Assembly: GCA_032207245.1 (NCBI GenBank)
Contig: CM063506.1
Span: 45,356,230-45,420,229 of the forward strand
Source: Pardosa pseudoannulata
Taxonomy: Eukaryota > Arthropoda > Arachnida > Araneae > Lycosidae
Direction: 5' to 3'
DNA: 64,000 nucleotides
Each line of letters opens with the position of its first letter. Within the stretch, counting starts at the first letter, position 1. This document shows positions 22,383 to 34,700 of the stretch, in pieces. The position numbers and the translations under genes are program-made. The notes beneath the pieces were generated by a model. The model was not told where the DNA came from. It made no database searches and saw only the letters and a list, made by a program, of their open reading frames with translations.

Positions 22383-23960
22383 TGGTATTCATGAAAATCT
22401 ATTGACTTGGTTTCATTTAATTAACATAATACCAATAAATACATGAATGACGGGAAATAAAGTGTCATTTCATGCATAGATCAGTTAGTTTCTATAAAAT
22501 CGTTTCGAAATATATTTAATTAATTAGATAATTAAGAGATAGACAACCTGGCTTCTGTAATAAAATAAACTGAGTTTGAAACATTTTACAGTATTGAAGC
22601 AAAATAAAGTTCAGACGCGTCAGCTATAATTATCTTATCTTCTGCACTGTCTTATTTGTTGAACATTGAACCAAACGAAAAATATTAAGGAAGAAGATAG
22701 TACAATTTAGAGCGAAAAGAAAAAAAAAAATGAGTTTTATATTTCTGTTGGTTCTCACATCCGATTATCACGTATCTCCTTCAGATGTGCTTCATACTTT
22801 TAATATTCTCATCGATTTAGTTCATTAAACTCATTTTTTTTTTCTTTGACTTCAAAACTTCCTTCTTCAATTCTGTAGGGTTTTATCCGCATAGTTGTAT
22901 TTTTAAGAAGTTCCGGAAGCATCAGTGAAAATTGAAAAAATTACATGTTTTTATTTAATTTTAAAGATCTAATTATTTTTATTTTTCACTATTTTCTCAT
23001 GCTTGTAATAAAATACGGACGTAAGACAATGGAATCTTTAATTGTGACTGGTGTTAACTGTTCTGGAAATGTTGAAATTATTTGAATGCTTTGGAAAATT
23101 CCAGTTTATATTCACTGTTTCGTCATTTCGTTTACAAAATTATTGCATTAAAAGAGTAGATTTAGACATTTTAACTGTTTCATATTTTCAGAAAACGTGT
23201 TTTTTCCATGAACGCATGGATTGTTCAGTAATTTTTGTCGTTTTATCTCAAGTGCTTACGACACTTTTATCTGATTGATAGGAAGTGTAAAATATAGGCT
23301 TTCATTTTCAAACGATATTTATTCGTTTTCATCGATTATATTTAATTATTCATTCTTCGGAAATTGTTTTAAACGACGTCTAATGCGAATGCATATTTTG
23401 AGGTGTGTCAGACACAAGATTCATTGATGTAATTTTGCATTTGCTTGTGTGAGGAACAAACGTTCCTTACAAGAGAAACGTTTTAAACGTGATGCAATTT
23501 TGATAGATAATTTCGTATCAGTAATGTCATAGTGTATTAAAATAACTCCGCAAAGCGGAAGCTGTAACTACCATTTGTAAAGGAAGGAATTTAGATAGGA
23601 AAGACGGTTGCAATGCTTTTTTTTTTTCTTCTTCTGCCTGTCTGGCTATAATCGGGGAAGTAACGAGTTCATAGCACTGTTAAAAATACTTACTAAATAC
23701 GGTGTTGGAATTTCCAGAGTTCTGGGTAAGTTTATATGTACTCTAAATGGGACAGTACATCTTTAGAAAACATTAAATGCTAATTATTTCACACAAATTA
23801 GAAATTTGTTTTTGAAAAGCAAATAATTAACATAAAATTCCCAAACTGTTGAAGATAAATAAAGCATTTGTGTTTAAATTCAGGTGCTATTTTAAGAAAT
23901 TAAGACATGTTAATTTTATTGTCCTTTTTGTTCAGTCAGTCTGCGCTGATTTATATTGCA
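22381..23960. other. AT-rich stretch, no gene seen
   Basis: This is probably 5' intron of Lasp or upstream DNA. I searched it by eye for LIM-domain codons (WHK, CxxC spacing, NMKxYKG) and found none. The open frame 23051-23278 has no recognisable features. Confidence 0.5.
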
Positions 23961-24592
23961 TATATTGCACACTAATTACCTAAAATTAAATCGATAAATT
24001 TTAATCTAAATACATTCTATTATTTTGTAATTGGATAGAGCAAACTAAATAAGATGTAAATTTAAAGAACAAATTAAATATTCATTTAATGCAAACTATT
24101 TATTTTTAAAAAAATCACAATTATTTTAATACTTTTTTTAAACAACAAATTATGGATTTAATTGTTTCAATAAAAACACTAGTTTCTATGCTTTATCCAC
24201 TCCTAATTTGTTACGAAGGCTAGAATGAACAATACCAAAAGAAGAAAACTGTCTTTCTATTCTAGCAGATGAAGCCATGGCTGTTGTTATTTGGTAGATA
24301 AACTGGATTTCAAGTTCTGTAATACTCTTTACCTCCCATTACATAAAATGAATTCCACTAGTCATAACTAGTCATTGTATCTACCCCTACTACATACTTT
24401 CTGATAACAACCCCTAAATTCTTGGAAAACACATGCTATCTATTTACACTTATTTACTTATTGGTATTTCTGTGCTGATTGATTCCCAATTCTCCTGTCT
24501 TTGGACTATAGGTTATAAAAGAAGTGAAAAAAAAAATGATTTAAACAATGATTTAAAATAAAAAAAAACTGATTTAAATCATGCCAACCCTG
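23960..24592 (-). mobile_element. Internally deleted hAT element on the minus strand
   Basis: At 24592 the end reads, in reverse complement, CAGGGTTGGCATGATTTAA, followed by repeated ATTTAAATCA words as in the element at 49690. Toward lower coordinates comes a transposase C-terminal fragment (24186-24323), then AT-rich 3' sequence whose end near 23960 is only estimated. Inserted upstream of the first visible Lasp exon. Confidence 0.55.
24186..24323 (-). pseudogene. hAT transposase C-terminal (dimerisation) fragment
   Basis: The minus-strand frame reads ITELEIQFIYQITTA, then SSARIERQFSSFG, then IVHSSLRNKLGVDKA and a stop. ERxFSxxGxxxxxxRNxLxxxxA is the conserved hATC dimerisation motif of hAT transposases. 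The upstream frame is interrupted (TAA just before the fragment and shifts beyond), so it is a dead remnant. Too short for standard ORF calling. Confidence 0.75.
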
Positions 24593-25136
24593 CTCAGTAA
24601 TTCTGGTTCATCTCATTTATCATTCTAATATTTATGGGTCAACAAAATTTTAGTTTTATCAAAAATACTTTTTTAGCAAGCAACAAATGTTATGCTTGCA
24701 ATTGACAAAATCAATATTTAGAAAGAAAACACTCTTAAAAGTTGAAATATCATAGTTGCAATAGAAATTTTAATCTTGTCAAATTTTCTATATGGTATGT
24801 TAAATGTGTGCTTAGAAATATTTAGTACATTTCTTCAGATAACAAATGGGAATTGTAGAAGGTTATATAAAAAACGTATGTAAGCATATCTGCAATATTT
24901 TATTCTCCAGAATTTGGGAGGGGAGGACAGTTTCAAGCCTGTTAACTCCTCCCCTTCTCTGGCTACAACCCTCCATTTAAGTAGATATTCTCTCAGAACT
25001 TAATAAGTAGTATAAACTGATTTTTCACCTAAATCTTGATAATTGTTACGTTTTATTCTTTTCCTGAAATTTCAAATGATAAAAATATATAAGTATTTTT
25101 AAAAGAATCTAGATTATATCTTTTTTTCATTTACAG

Positions 25137-25221
25137 ACATTGTCCACAAGCAAAGCATACTGCTGTTGCAGATACTCCAGAAATCAGGAGGCTAGCTGAA
25201 AATACAAAGCTTCAAAGCAAT
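25137..25221 (+). CDS. Lasp: Lasp exon: first nebulin-like repeat, start
   Basis: The acceptor is a T-rich tract ending in TTTACAG and the donor is GTAAGT. The first base completes a codon begun upstream (expected Ala at the end of the LIM domain), then 28 codons follow in frame, starting [15 protein letters not shown]. This is the segment joining the LIM domain to the first nebulin repeat, and it has the same 28-codon length as the equivalent vertebrate exon. It ends in phase 0. Confidence 0.92.
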
Positions 25222-28200
25222 GTAAGTATATCATACAGGGAAGTTTGAATTTAAGAATCTTTCGTAGTGGGGATATATTTCTTTAGGAAATTTGAATCTA
25301 TTTCTAAATTTAACTGTCTCTATATTGTAAAAAAATATCTTTTTAAAAATGCAACTTATTAAAGGCTTTGTATTTAGCATTTTAAAATCCTTAATTTCTA
25401 ATTTTAAATTGCCCCTGAATTTTATAACTGTACAGGTGGTTAAAAAAAGTAAATCTGAAATAATGGGTTTAAGTCTAGTTGGTATTAACTTTAAGCAGAC
25501 TAAGCATTGGAATTTAGGTAGAGGTGGTTAATGTCTAATTATCTCTTGTCTAAAAAAAATAGATGCACAATAAACAAACCTCTAATAGCTCAGTTAGTAA
25601 AATGTGGGCATCTAGCTCAGTATCATGTTTAAGGGCATTTTGATCTATGCTATCCGGTAAATAGTAATTGCATTTATACTATAATTTAATAATTTTCTTA
25701 TTCATTTTTTATTGAATGCTAACTGTTATTTAATTTTTTAGATTGTACAATTGCATGATATAAAGTTGGCTGTAACCTTATCAACAAATTATCTATTTAA
25801 TTATTTTTTCTTGAGAATCTTTATTGTACCATTTATGAAATGCCAAACATAGCTTTTTGCTTATGACAAACTTCTTTTATTATTATTACTGTTGTGTTAT
25901 TGGGAGACTATAATTTTTTTTCTGTGTTAAACAGTTGTGTTCCTCCAAGTAATTAAAATGAACCTGAAATGTAATTTTCATGTTTCACTTTAAGTTTTTT
26001 AAAGTGTATGCATATTTTAGTATTGGTAAATTTGGCCCAGCACCCCAGAAAAACTCAGAGTGTTTCTAGGCAAGTGCATCAACAGGCATCCCCTGTGCTT
26101 TTGTTAAGTGGGTTTGTGTACAAGATTGGTTATATATTTCAAAATTTCTTAAATTACTATAATTAATATAAATTGCAGAATTTTCCCACTTTCTAAAATG
26201 TTTAATTTTTGTGTTATTGCTTACAATTTGACTTAGTAAGCATTTCAAATTTAAAACTTGCTTTAGACACTTTTGCTGCTAATAAATCTTTTAGAACCAG
26301 TTATTAAAATTAAATTGTAACTTTTGAAAAAAAAAATATAATCATAAAGTCAAAGGAATATACAATAAATGTATGGTATGCTAATTAGTCTTTATACAGT
26401 AATTCATAGTAATTTGAACAGATGAGTGAAGTAGACCTACGACTTCACTTGGCAAAGATGATCTATGTGTTTATCATGTGAACATCCTTCTACTATTAAT
26501 TAATATTTTGATGCAACTGTCATCCTGCCAGTGACCTCATTTCTTTGCCCTGGAGTTCATTTTTCTCCTGGTCTTAGATAGAATATTAATCTTCCTAATT
26601 CATGCAAAATAGCATGCAAGGTGATTTTGTGTGTAACAAGACTGGGGGACATTTGTTGAGAAATGAACCTATGATTTCTTGCTGGAAGTCAGGGCTTGAA
26701 AAAAAATATGCTACCAATCTTTCACTCTAGCAAACTAAAAGTTACTTTTTTTTGTTTTTGTTTTTCAATTAAAAGATAAAATGCTTTTAATAAAATAATT
26801 ACCATATCTTTAAAAAAGTTTATTTATAGAAACTGTCAACTTTTAAATATCAAAATACCAACAATCTTTCTGTCTGCAAAAGATATTAGATGAACCCCCT
26901 TTTTATTTATTATTAATATGTCAAACATTAGAAATAAAGCAAGAGATTAAAATGTTAGGCAAATATTTGCATTTACCTAGATAAACCTGGGTAGGCTCAG
27001 TTTTTGTCTAAAAACCCGGCCAAGCTAGGTTTTTGTCCCAATACCTAAGTTTTTTCCAACCCTGGTGAGTGTATGTATATATTTAAACGTTGTTAAGTGA
27101 CAAATCTTATTTTTGAAGACTAAAATTGGTTTAAAATTATCAGAAATCTTTCTAATAAATTATTATAGAACAAAATATTTAAAATATATATATGTATTTT
27201 ACTATTTATAGTACACACATCAATTGATCTAGGTAAATGCCGTATCTGAATTATTTGTCTAATAAATTAAGTTTATAGAATTAAACTAAAAATTTTTAAT
27301 GTACTTTTCAAAGTATAAAGGTATAAAATTGATATTTTGTTCATGCTCAAATAGTTTTATGAATATTAAGGAACAATTATGAATTTTTTAAAAATATCTT
27401 AATGTTTTAATGTAAGGTTTTCCAAAGTAAATATCATTCTAATATTTCCTCTGTAGGTAAAATACCATGAAGATTTTGAAAAAGCTAAAGGAAAATTTAC
27501 CCAAGTTGCAGATGATCCTGAAACACTACGTATTCGCAATACATCCAAAATTATCAGCAATGTTTCTTACCACGGAGAGCTTGAAAGAAAAAAGCAAATG
27601 GAGCAGAAGCGTCATTTGGTTCCAGAAAAGAATGGGGTTCCTGCTCCAGTTAATGGTATAGAATTTTCTGTAATAAATTAGTATTGTCATTTAAAATTGA
27701 TTGGTAAGTTTTATCTTTTTGCCTAATTATTTTGAATCACATCATCATAGTTGGCCCAGCAGCCCGTTGTGGGCCTTCGCCTTCTTAAGAAGTTTTTCCC
27801 ATCCTGCTCTGTTTTGTGCTTGGGACCTCCATCTTCTAATCTTTATGAAACCAAAGTCCGACTCCAGACAGTCGATCCATCGCTGTTTTGGTCTGTCCCT
27901 TGGTCGTTGTCCGAAAGGGGCTGAATTAAAAACTTTTAAAGCAGCCCGATCTGCACCCATTCGCAATAGATGTCCAGCCCATCTCATTCTATTAAGCCTG
28001 ATAAATTTGATAACGTCAACCTCTTTGTAAAGCTTGTACAGTTCAAAGTTAAATCTTCTCCGCCAGGCTCCCCTGTCAAAAACACTGCCAAAAATGATCT
28101 GCAGCGCTTTCCTTTTAAAGAGTGCAAACATTTTTTCTTCTTTTGACGTTTTCTTTGTTTTTAAACTTAAAGTCAAGTAAATAAATGCTTCAAATATTTT

Positions 28201-31200
28201 TAATAACAAAAAGGAATTGAGGGGGACTAATTTTTCAACTATGTTCACTTGCCATTTAAAAAAAGATCTATTAGCAGTTTAATATATTTATTATTTGCCA
28301 GAGTAAGCTAGTTTATATTTCACCAAAAATGTTTTGCAATTTTTACAGGCTGAATTATTAATTTTAAAATATGAAGTAATCAGTTATGATCAGAGTCTAT
28401 AAATAAATCAGGTTTATAGTAGAAAGATAAGGCTGATTAAAGTAAATACCAGAATCCTAAAAAGGTAATTATTGGGACCAAATTGTTTTAAAAATTCCTC
28501 AAATAAAACTTTTGGTTCAATTGAAATTAAAATTAAAATGCAGCCAACGTTTAGTAATTTTATATTAATTGAGTGTAAAAATTGTATTTTTATCTATTGT
28601 GTTTATAATTGCTAAAATTTTATGTTAAAAAAACAATCAGTTTTAAAAGAAATTGTGAGACAAATTTCATATTTATTAGGAAAATTATTGCTGTCCAAAA
28701 CGTAGAATTTATTTAGACTGCAGAATATTAAAAAAATATTTAACTATGAAACTTTTTCGAAGATAATCAAATAATTATTAACATTTCTAATGTTTTTATT
28801 TTTTGGGGGGAGGAAGATATAATCAGTTTACACTTATTTATTTTTATTTTATTTTAGGTGGTGGAGAAATAAGCAAAACTCCAGAATTCAATGACTACAA
28901 TACTACTACTACTACTACTACTCATATTGGTAATTTTTGTATTTTTGAATTGAGATGAAAGGTCTTTCTATAACAACTAATGCAGTTTTGATTTCAGCAT
29001 GAACTTTTTACTAATGAGTGTAATTTTATTTGCTTTTAACCATAACCATACCTCTTGATTATGCCTAAAGTACTTATTTTTTAATATGACCACAGTTCAC
29101 TTTTAGTTTGCTACAAAAATAGTGTTATAGTCTAATAAAAACTTTAACATTTTTTAATGTAGTGTAAGAACTATAACATTTTATAGTTGCACAGATTTTA
29201 TTTTACTGTTGAGGCTACAATGAAAGGTTTTTTTTTATCACTTGTAATCTATTTGTTCAAAATATTCCAAGCAAATTTATTTATAAAAGCATTTTCTTAT
29301 TGAGTTTAGTTATAAGCAAAAGCTCATGAATACCTATACCATATGTGTATATATTATATTAGAGAATAAAACCTTCTGTTTTCAAATTCTTTTTTATTTC
29401 AACTGATCATTGACTAAAAATTTCAAATAATTTATTGAATTGTCTAATTCTAATGCTTTAACATTTGATATACAGTTATAGTTTAGATGTTTTTAAACTA
29501 TAGTAATTTAGTTATCAAAAGGTAGTTAATGTCAATCATTTTGTATTGGTTAGGTAAAAATAAACACATTTTAAGACAAATTCATTGAATAAGTTTTAAT
29601 AAAAATAATGATGTGCAGAATTTTACACTTGTCTTACTTATTACTGTTTAGTGAAAACCAATCCCTTTTTAAATCATGGGAGAACAACCCTATTTTAGAA
29701 ACTTTAGTTGATTGATTACAACAGTATTCAATTAATACCTGTTGGGCATCTGAATTTTGTTGAGTTATAAATTTTGTTAAGTTTGCTGTGAATGTGTGGT
29801 CCCTCTCTAAATTCACTTGAAACCTTCATTTATTTTTATGTTAAGATAAATTAGGCTGTATATATCAAAACACATTCAAACTACTTCTAGTCAAATTTTA
29901 TGTCTGGGACAAAGAAAATCACAAATGTTAGAATTACAAAAATTATAGTCCAAGGTACAGTCCTGTATAATTAAAGGCCATCTTGAAAACTACTGATTAT
30001 ATAAAAATATTTGATTATATAAAAATTTAAAATGTGCATGGGGCCTTCAAACACTCCAGTTCTCCACTCCCCAGTGTGGAGTAAAAGATCAAGCAGCCCA
30101 AAATTGGCAAAACAGAAGGGAAAAAAAATCAACTCTTTTGAATAAATTTTGCATTTAAGGAACAGTTTTTCGAAACTTAAAAATAATCCAAAACTATTTG
30201 CAAAGAAAATCAATTGAGTATGAAGTCAGTAAGAGATTAGATTTTTCTGAATTAATAAAAGAATTCTGTGAATAAAAAATTTCTTTAAAAAAATAAATAA
30301 ATAAATAAATACTCCTGCTGTTTTTTAATGGAATTATTATATGAAAAAAGGCATTACAAATTTTTATGTCAGTTACTGAATTACACTGTTGTTTTTGGTA
30401 ATTTGCTACAAAATGTAAAAATAATACCTCATCTTTTTTTTAAATGCTTACATTATATCTCTATAGGGCCTTAACGTTTTGCATGCTTCAAAGACTAAAT
30501 CCAACCATGAATGTACAAATTCACTAAAAATTATTTAATGTGAGTTTAAAACAGTATTTTGCAATAAATTTTCATTGAGCTATAACAATTTTCCTGTTTA
30601 GTTTTAAGCTTTAAAGTTTTATACTTCCTGAAACAGTAAATAGTCAATAGAGTACTGCATAAGATTTAGTTTGTGTGCTGTGGATCTGTGATAAATGGTC
30701 TAATGTATGGAATGAGCATTGTTATTTTTCTTTGCATGGTGGTTTCAGAAATGTTATGTGGTCTGTTAATCTATAAGTACCAGGCTTTCTACTAAATGTG
30801 GTTGCTGCATTTTCTTTTATGGTGGAGGGATTTTCATGCAATATTATTCTTCTGTGTTTCCAGTACTCTTTTAATATTTTCCTTAAATGTATTTTGGTAA
30901 TTTAAGTATTCATTTCTTATTGTACTAATTTAATTTATAACAATATTTTTAATAAAATAAATTTTTTTATTACTTTATTTAATTTATTATGAATATTTTA
31001 TGGATTATTCACAAACATTCCTAATTATTTTCAATATTTTGTATATTTATTTTTATATTATTGCACTTGCAAAAGTATTTATTACAATATAAATATCCCA
31101 TATATCTATATATAATTCTATTGTACATACTGCTTCTTTGATATTCAGCTTAAATTTATTTTATAGTAAATATATATTTGACCACAATAAAGTACAACAT

Positions 31201-31719
31201 TCTTAATTCTGTAATTAAAACAATATATTTTATGTAACTTATTTTTTTTTAGGATAAACTTTTGTTACATTTTGTATGCTAATGAAATCTGACAGTGACA
31301 TCTAAGGCACTAGAATAGGCTTATAACAAAAGAATTAAAAAATTTTTAGGAAGTTTTAAAATTTAGAACAAATTATTGTGATAATAGCCAAATAGGTAGG
31401 GTGCTGTCTTTCAATACAAGTTTATAGATTGATAACTGACCATAGACTGTAGCAGTCTCATAGACTCAGCATACCAAATCAAATCAATCCAAACCATATC
31501 CCATTGTTAGCAAGAATATCTCATGCTCTGTAAAAATTGGTTTTAAGCAGAAGATCCAAATCCTAATTAGATCTTAAATTATTAAAAAAAAACTATATTA
31601 CTTGGATCCAAACCAAAGTCTATATAACATATTAATAAGCACTTCATTCATTAGTCACTAAAAGTAGTAGTATAATGTAGTAAGGGGTCAAAAAGAGTAT
31701 GTCTTCGAAAACTTTTTCT

Positions 31720-31791
<72 letters not shown>

Positions 31792-34700
31792 GCTTAAGCA
31801 CAGGGTGGAGTTATGTTAATATTTGAGAGAAATCAATGTCAAAGTGAAAAAAATGATGGTTGAAATTAACAAAACAATTTCTATCAGTTAGTATAATTAA
31901 CATTTCCTTTTTGGGGAACAACATTTTTTTAGAGAAGTACTGAATTTCTACATTGCTATTGTTGCCTAAAATAAATTCAAATTTGAATATACTTAAAAAA
32001 GATAAATTTTAATGAATGTACATCTTTATTTCCAGTAGCTGTTCTCTTCATATAGTTTCATTGTCTTTGTAAAACTGGTTATACTTGAAATGAATTATCA
32101 TAAGTTGAAATATTAGATATAAATATCCAGAAAGATGAAAATTCTCAAAACCACTTTTAGAACAATTTTGAAAATAAATTACATAATACTTAGTTTTTAA
32201 ACTATCTTAATGTTAAATCGTTATTTATAATGTTTCATAATTATTATTTTATAATACTACAATACGTATAACTAAAATTTAATATAGCATTGCATTTTCA
32301 AAACTTTGGATTTCAAAGTAAATTATTTAAGTAAAATGCTTAAGGTAATATTCATTATTTGTAAGATTAATTAAATTGATTTATTTGTAAACGGTTTTAT
32401 TATTTATTTACCAAACAATTAAAAACTTGAAAGAAAAGTATTCATAGTTCACAAAAATTTCAACTTGCAGAGGGCAAAAATATAGTATTTACCAGTGCCT
32501 TCAGAGTTCAGAGAATAGAAATAGTCTTCGACAAGATAAAACTGTTGTGATAAGGCTTGATATTGTTTTATTGCATTGTCACCATCTGATCTTTTGTTTT
32601 TGTAAATGTTATTAAACATACTTAAAACAGCAATGATATTGTATATGTTTTGGATTTATTATAGTTATCATTTGCTGCAACATCATCATAACTTGAAAGC
32701 TATGGATTTTCAGACAATGCATTTGAAGTTTCAATATAGTCATAATTTCTAGTATCTGTAACATCAAAATAAAATGGCACAGATATCTTAAATGCTGAGA
32801 AATAACACTGTATCAGTCAAAAAGATCATTATCATTGTTCTTGCAATTAACTCAAAAATCATGATTTCCAAATTGTGACGTTGCAGCAAATGAATTATAT
32901 GTAAAACTATTGCTCTTATAATCTGTTAGAGATTGTTTTGTTTGCAAATTTTTAATTCAATTTGGGCATTTGGTGATATTAACCCCAACCTTGTAATTTG
33001 CTAAAATTAGATTTCATATGCATACATAATATTTTGTTTTTATAATTATAAGTAGAACTAAGGTTAAGTTACTTTGTAATATATCATTTAAACTTTAAAG
33101 TTTGATGACTAAAACTAACACTTTCTATACTTGACTGTGAATAATATTTCTTGTTTCTATTTCCTGTTTTGCTAATCCATCTCTGGCTATGGGAAAACTA
33201 TTAATCTGTGTGTTATGTGTGTGCTCTAACTGTGTTCATCCGCATCTACAGCAGCCACATCCCAGCCCTTACAAACCCAGCCCCAGCCCCCTCCTGGCCG
33301 TATTTCTGACTATGAACCTCGTATTGCCCCTACTGAACACAAAGATTCACCATATTCTGCCAAACTCACTTCAACTGTCATCTATACATCCCAAGAAGGC
33401 CCAGGTATATTAACAGGCTTGTTTTGCAGTCTATTTTGGTGAAATTTACAATTCTCATTTTGAAATTATTAAATGTATTCATTTGGAATTAACTCTGGTA
33501 AGAACTGAAAAAAATTGGTATTGCCTCTAATGTATGCTATGATTGAAAATAATGCATGTATTTTTTTTTTAAAGTGTATATTTTCTTCTATAAACTGATT
33601 CTTGTATAAAAAGCTTAAAAATATTGTATTGCGGTGGCTATGAACAATTACATCACCGCATATCGCAACTCCTGACCTGACGGAATTATAATACACTGTT
33701 GCAGCTTGACTGGAATCTTGGTTCTGCAACCGTAACTGACTTTCACTTAAAAAGGAATCACTCCGCTTTGTTACGGTGATATGGTGTACTGTATGCAGTT
33801 ACATGTAGCACGATCCTTCGTGCACGCTTATCTTTATTTCTGATTAAATGTTTGTTAAATTGTAATTTATAGTGTCGACCTTCTTCACTAATGACCACGT
33901 GTATCTAATTGTCAGAGATGGTGTATAATATTATCGTATTCATCATACACCCATATTCCACAGTATTGATTCCAGTTTAAATGGATAAAAATTTGTCATC
34001 ATGAGTACAGGGTGGACAAAGACTTGGGGAAACTAGGAAATGTCAGGGTATTTGTGAAATATGGGAATGATCAGATAATTCTTACAAGCTCTCAGGAATT
34101 TCGTGATCCAATTTTAAACAGTTGGACATAATTGATTTTCTCTGGTCTTATATTCAGTTTGTGGTTATAAATTTGCACAATTTTGTTATTTAAGTAATAA
34201 AAAGCAAATTGTAAGTGGTATGTAATACTGCAAATGTATTTAGCTCCCGTAGCTGACATTTCCTGTAATTGATATGTGTTTTCATTTTATGTTTTATTTT
34301 TGCTTAAAATATTCTGCTTGCATTCTTTTTAAAATAAAGTTTTTTTATTTCCTTTATTTAAAAAAAAAAAAAGAAATGAGAAGGTTTATTTGAGACTTAG
34401 AGTGGTTGGAAAGAACATAGACATTAGAAAATGACATAAATTCTTGTCAAAAGCGTGATAAATTCTATTAGAAAAACCTCTAAATATGATTTTAAAACCT
34501 CTTTCATAGCCATCCTGTAAGTAAATAAGAGTACTTAAAGTCATTTAACGTATTTCAACAAAAAATAAAAATTCGATGGTTTTAGTAAGAATATCATAGA
34601 AAATAGCAGTTTTATTCTTCAGTAATATATTTCATGTATAATCATATTAATTTTTCCTCCTATACTAAGTTGTAATAGCATTATTTTTCAACTGTAAGAA

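Noticed and set aside
25577..25640. tRNA-like sequence TAGCTCAGTTAGTAAAATG
   Set aside because: Only the A box resembles a tRNA; the T arm and acceptor stem are missing.
27701..28030. 109-codon plus-strand frame
   Set aside because: It is the antisense shadow of the LINE ORF2 remnant.
33189..33413. 74-codon frame over the Lasp linker exon
   Set aside because: The phase is wrong for the Lasp exon chain; the correct frame is the one with [10 protein letters not shown].
34012..34130. Complete hAT element starting ACAGGGTGGACAAAG
   Set aside because: Only one end is visible; no inverted partner or octamer duplication was found, so it is only mentioned within the intron entry.
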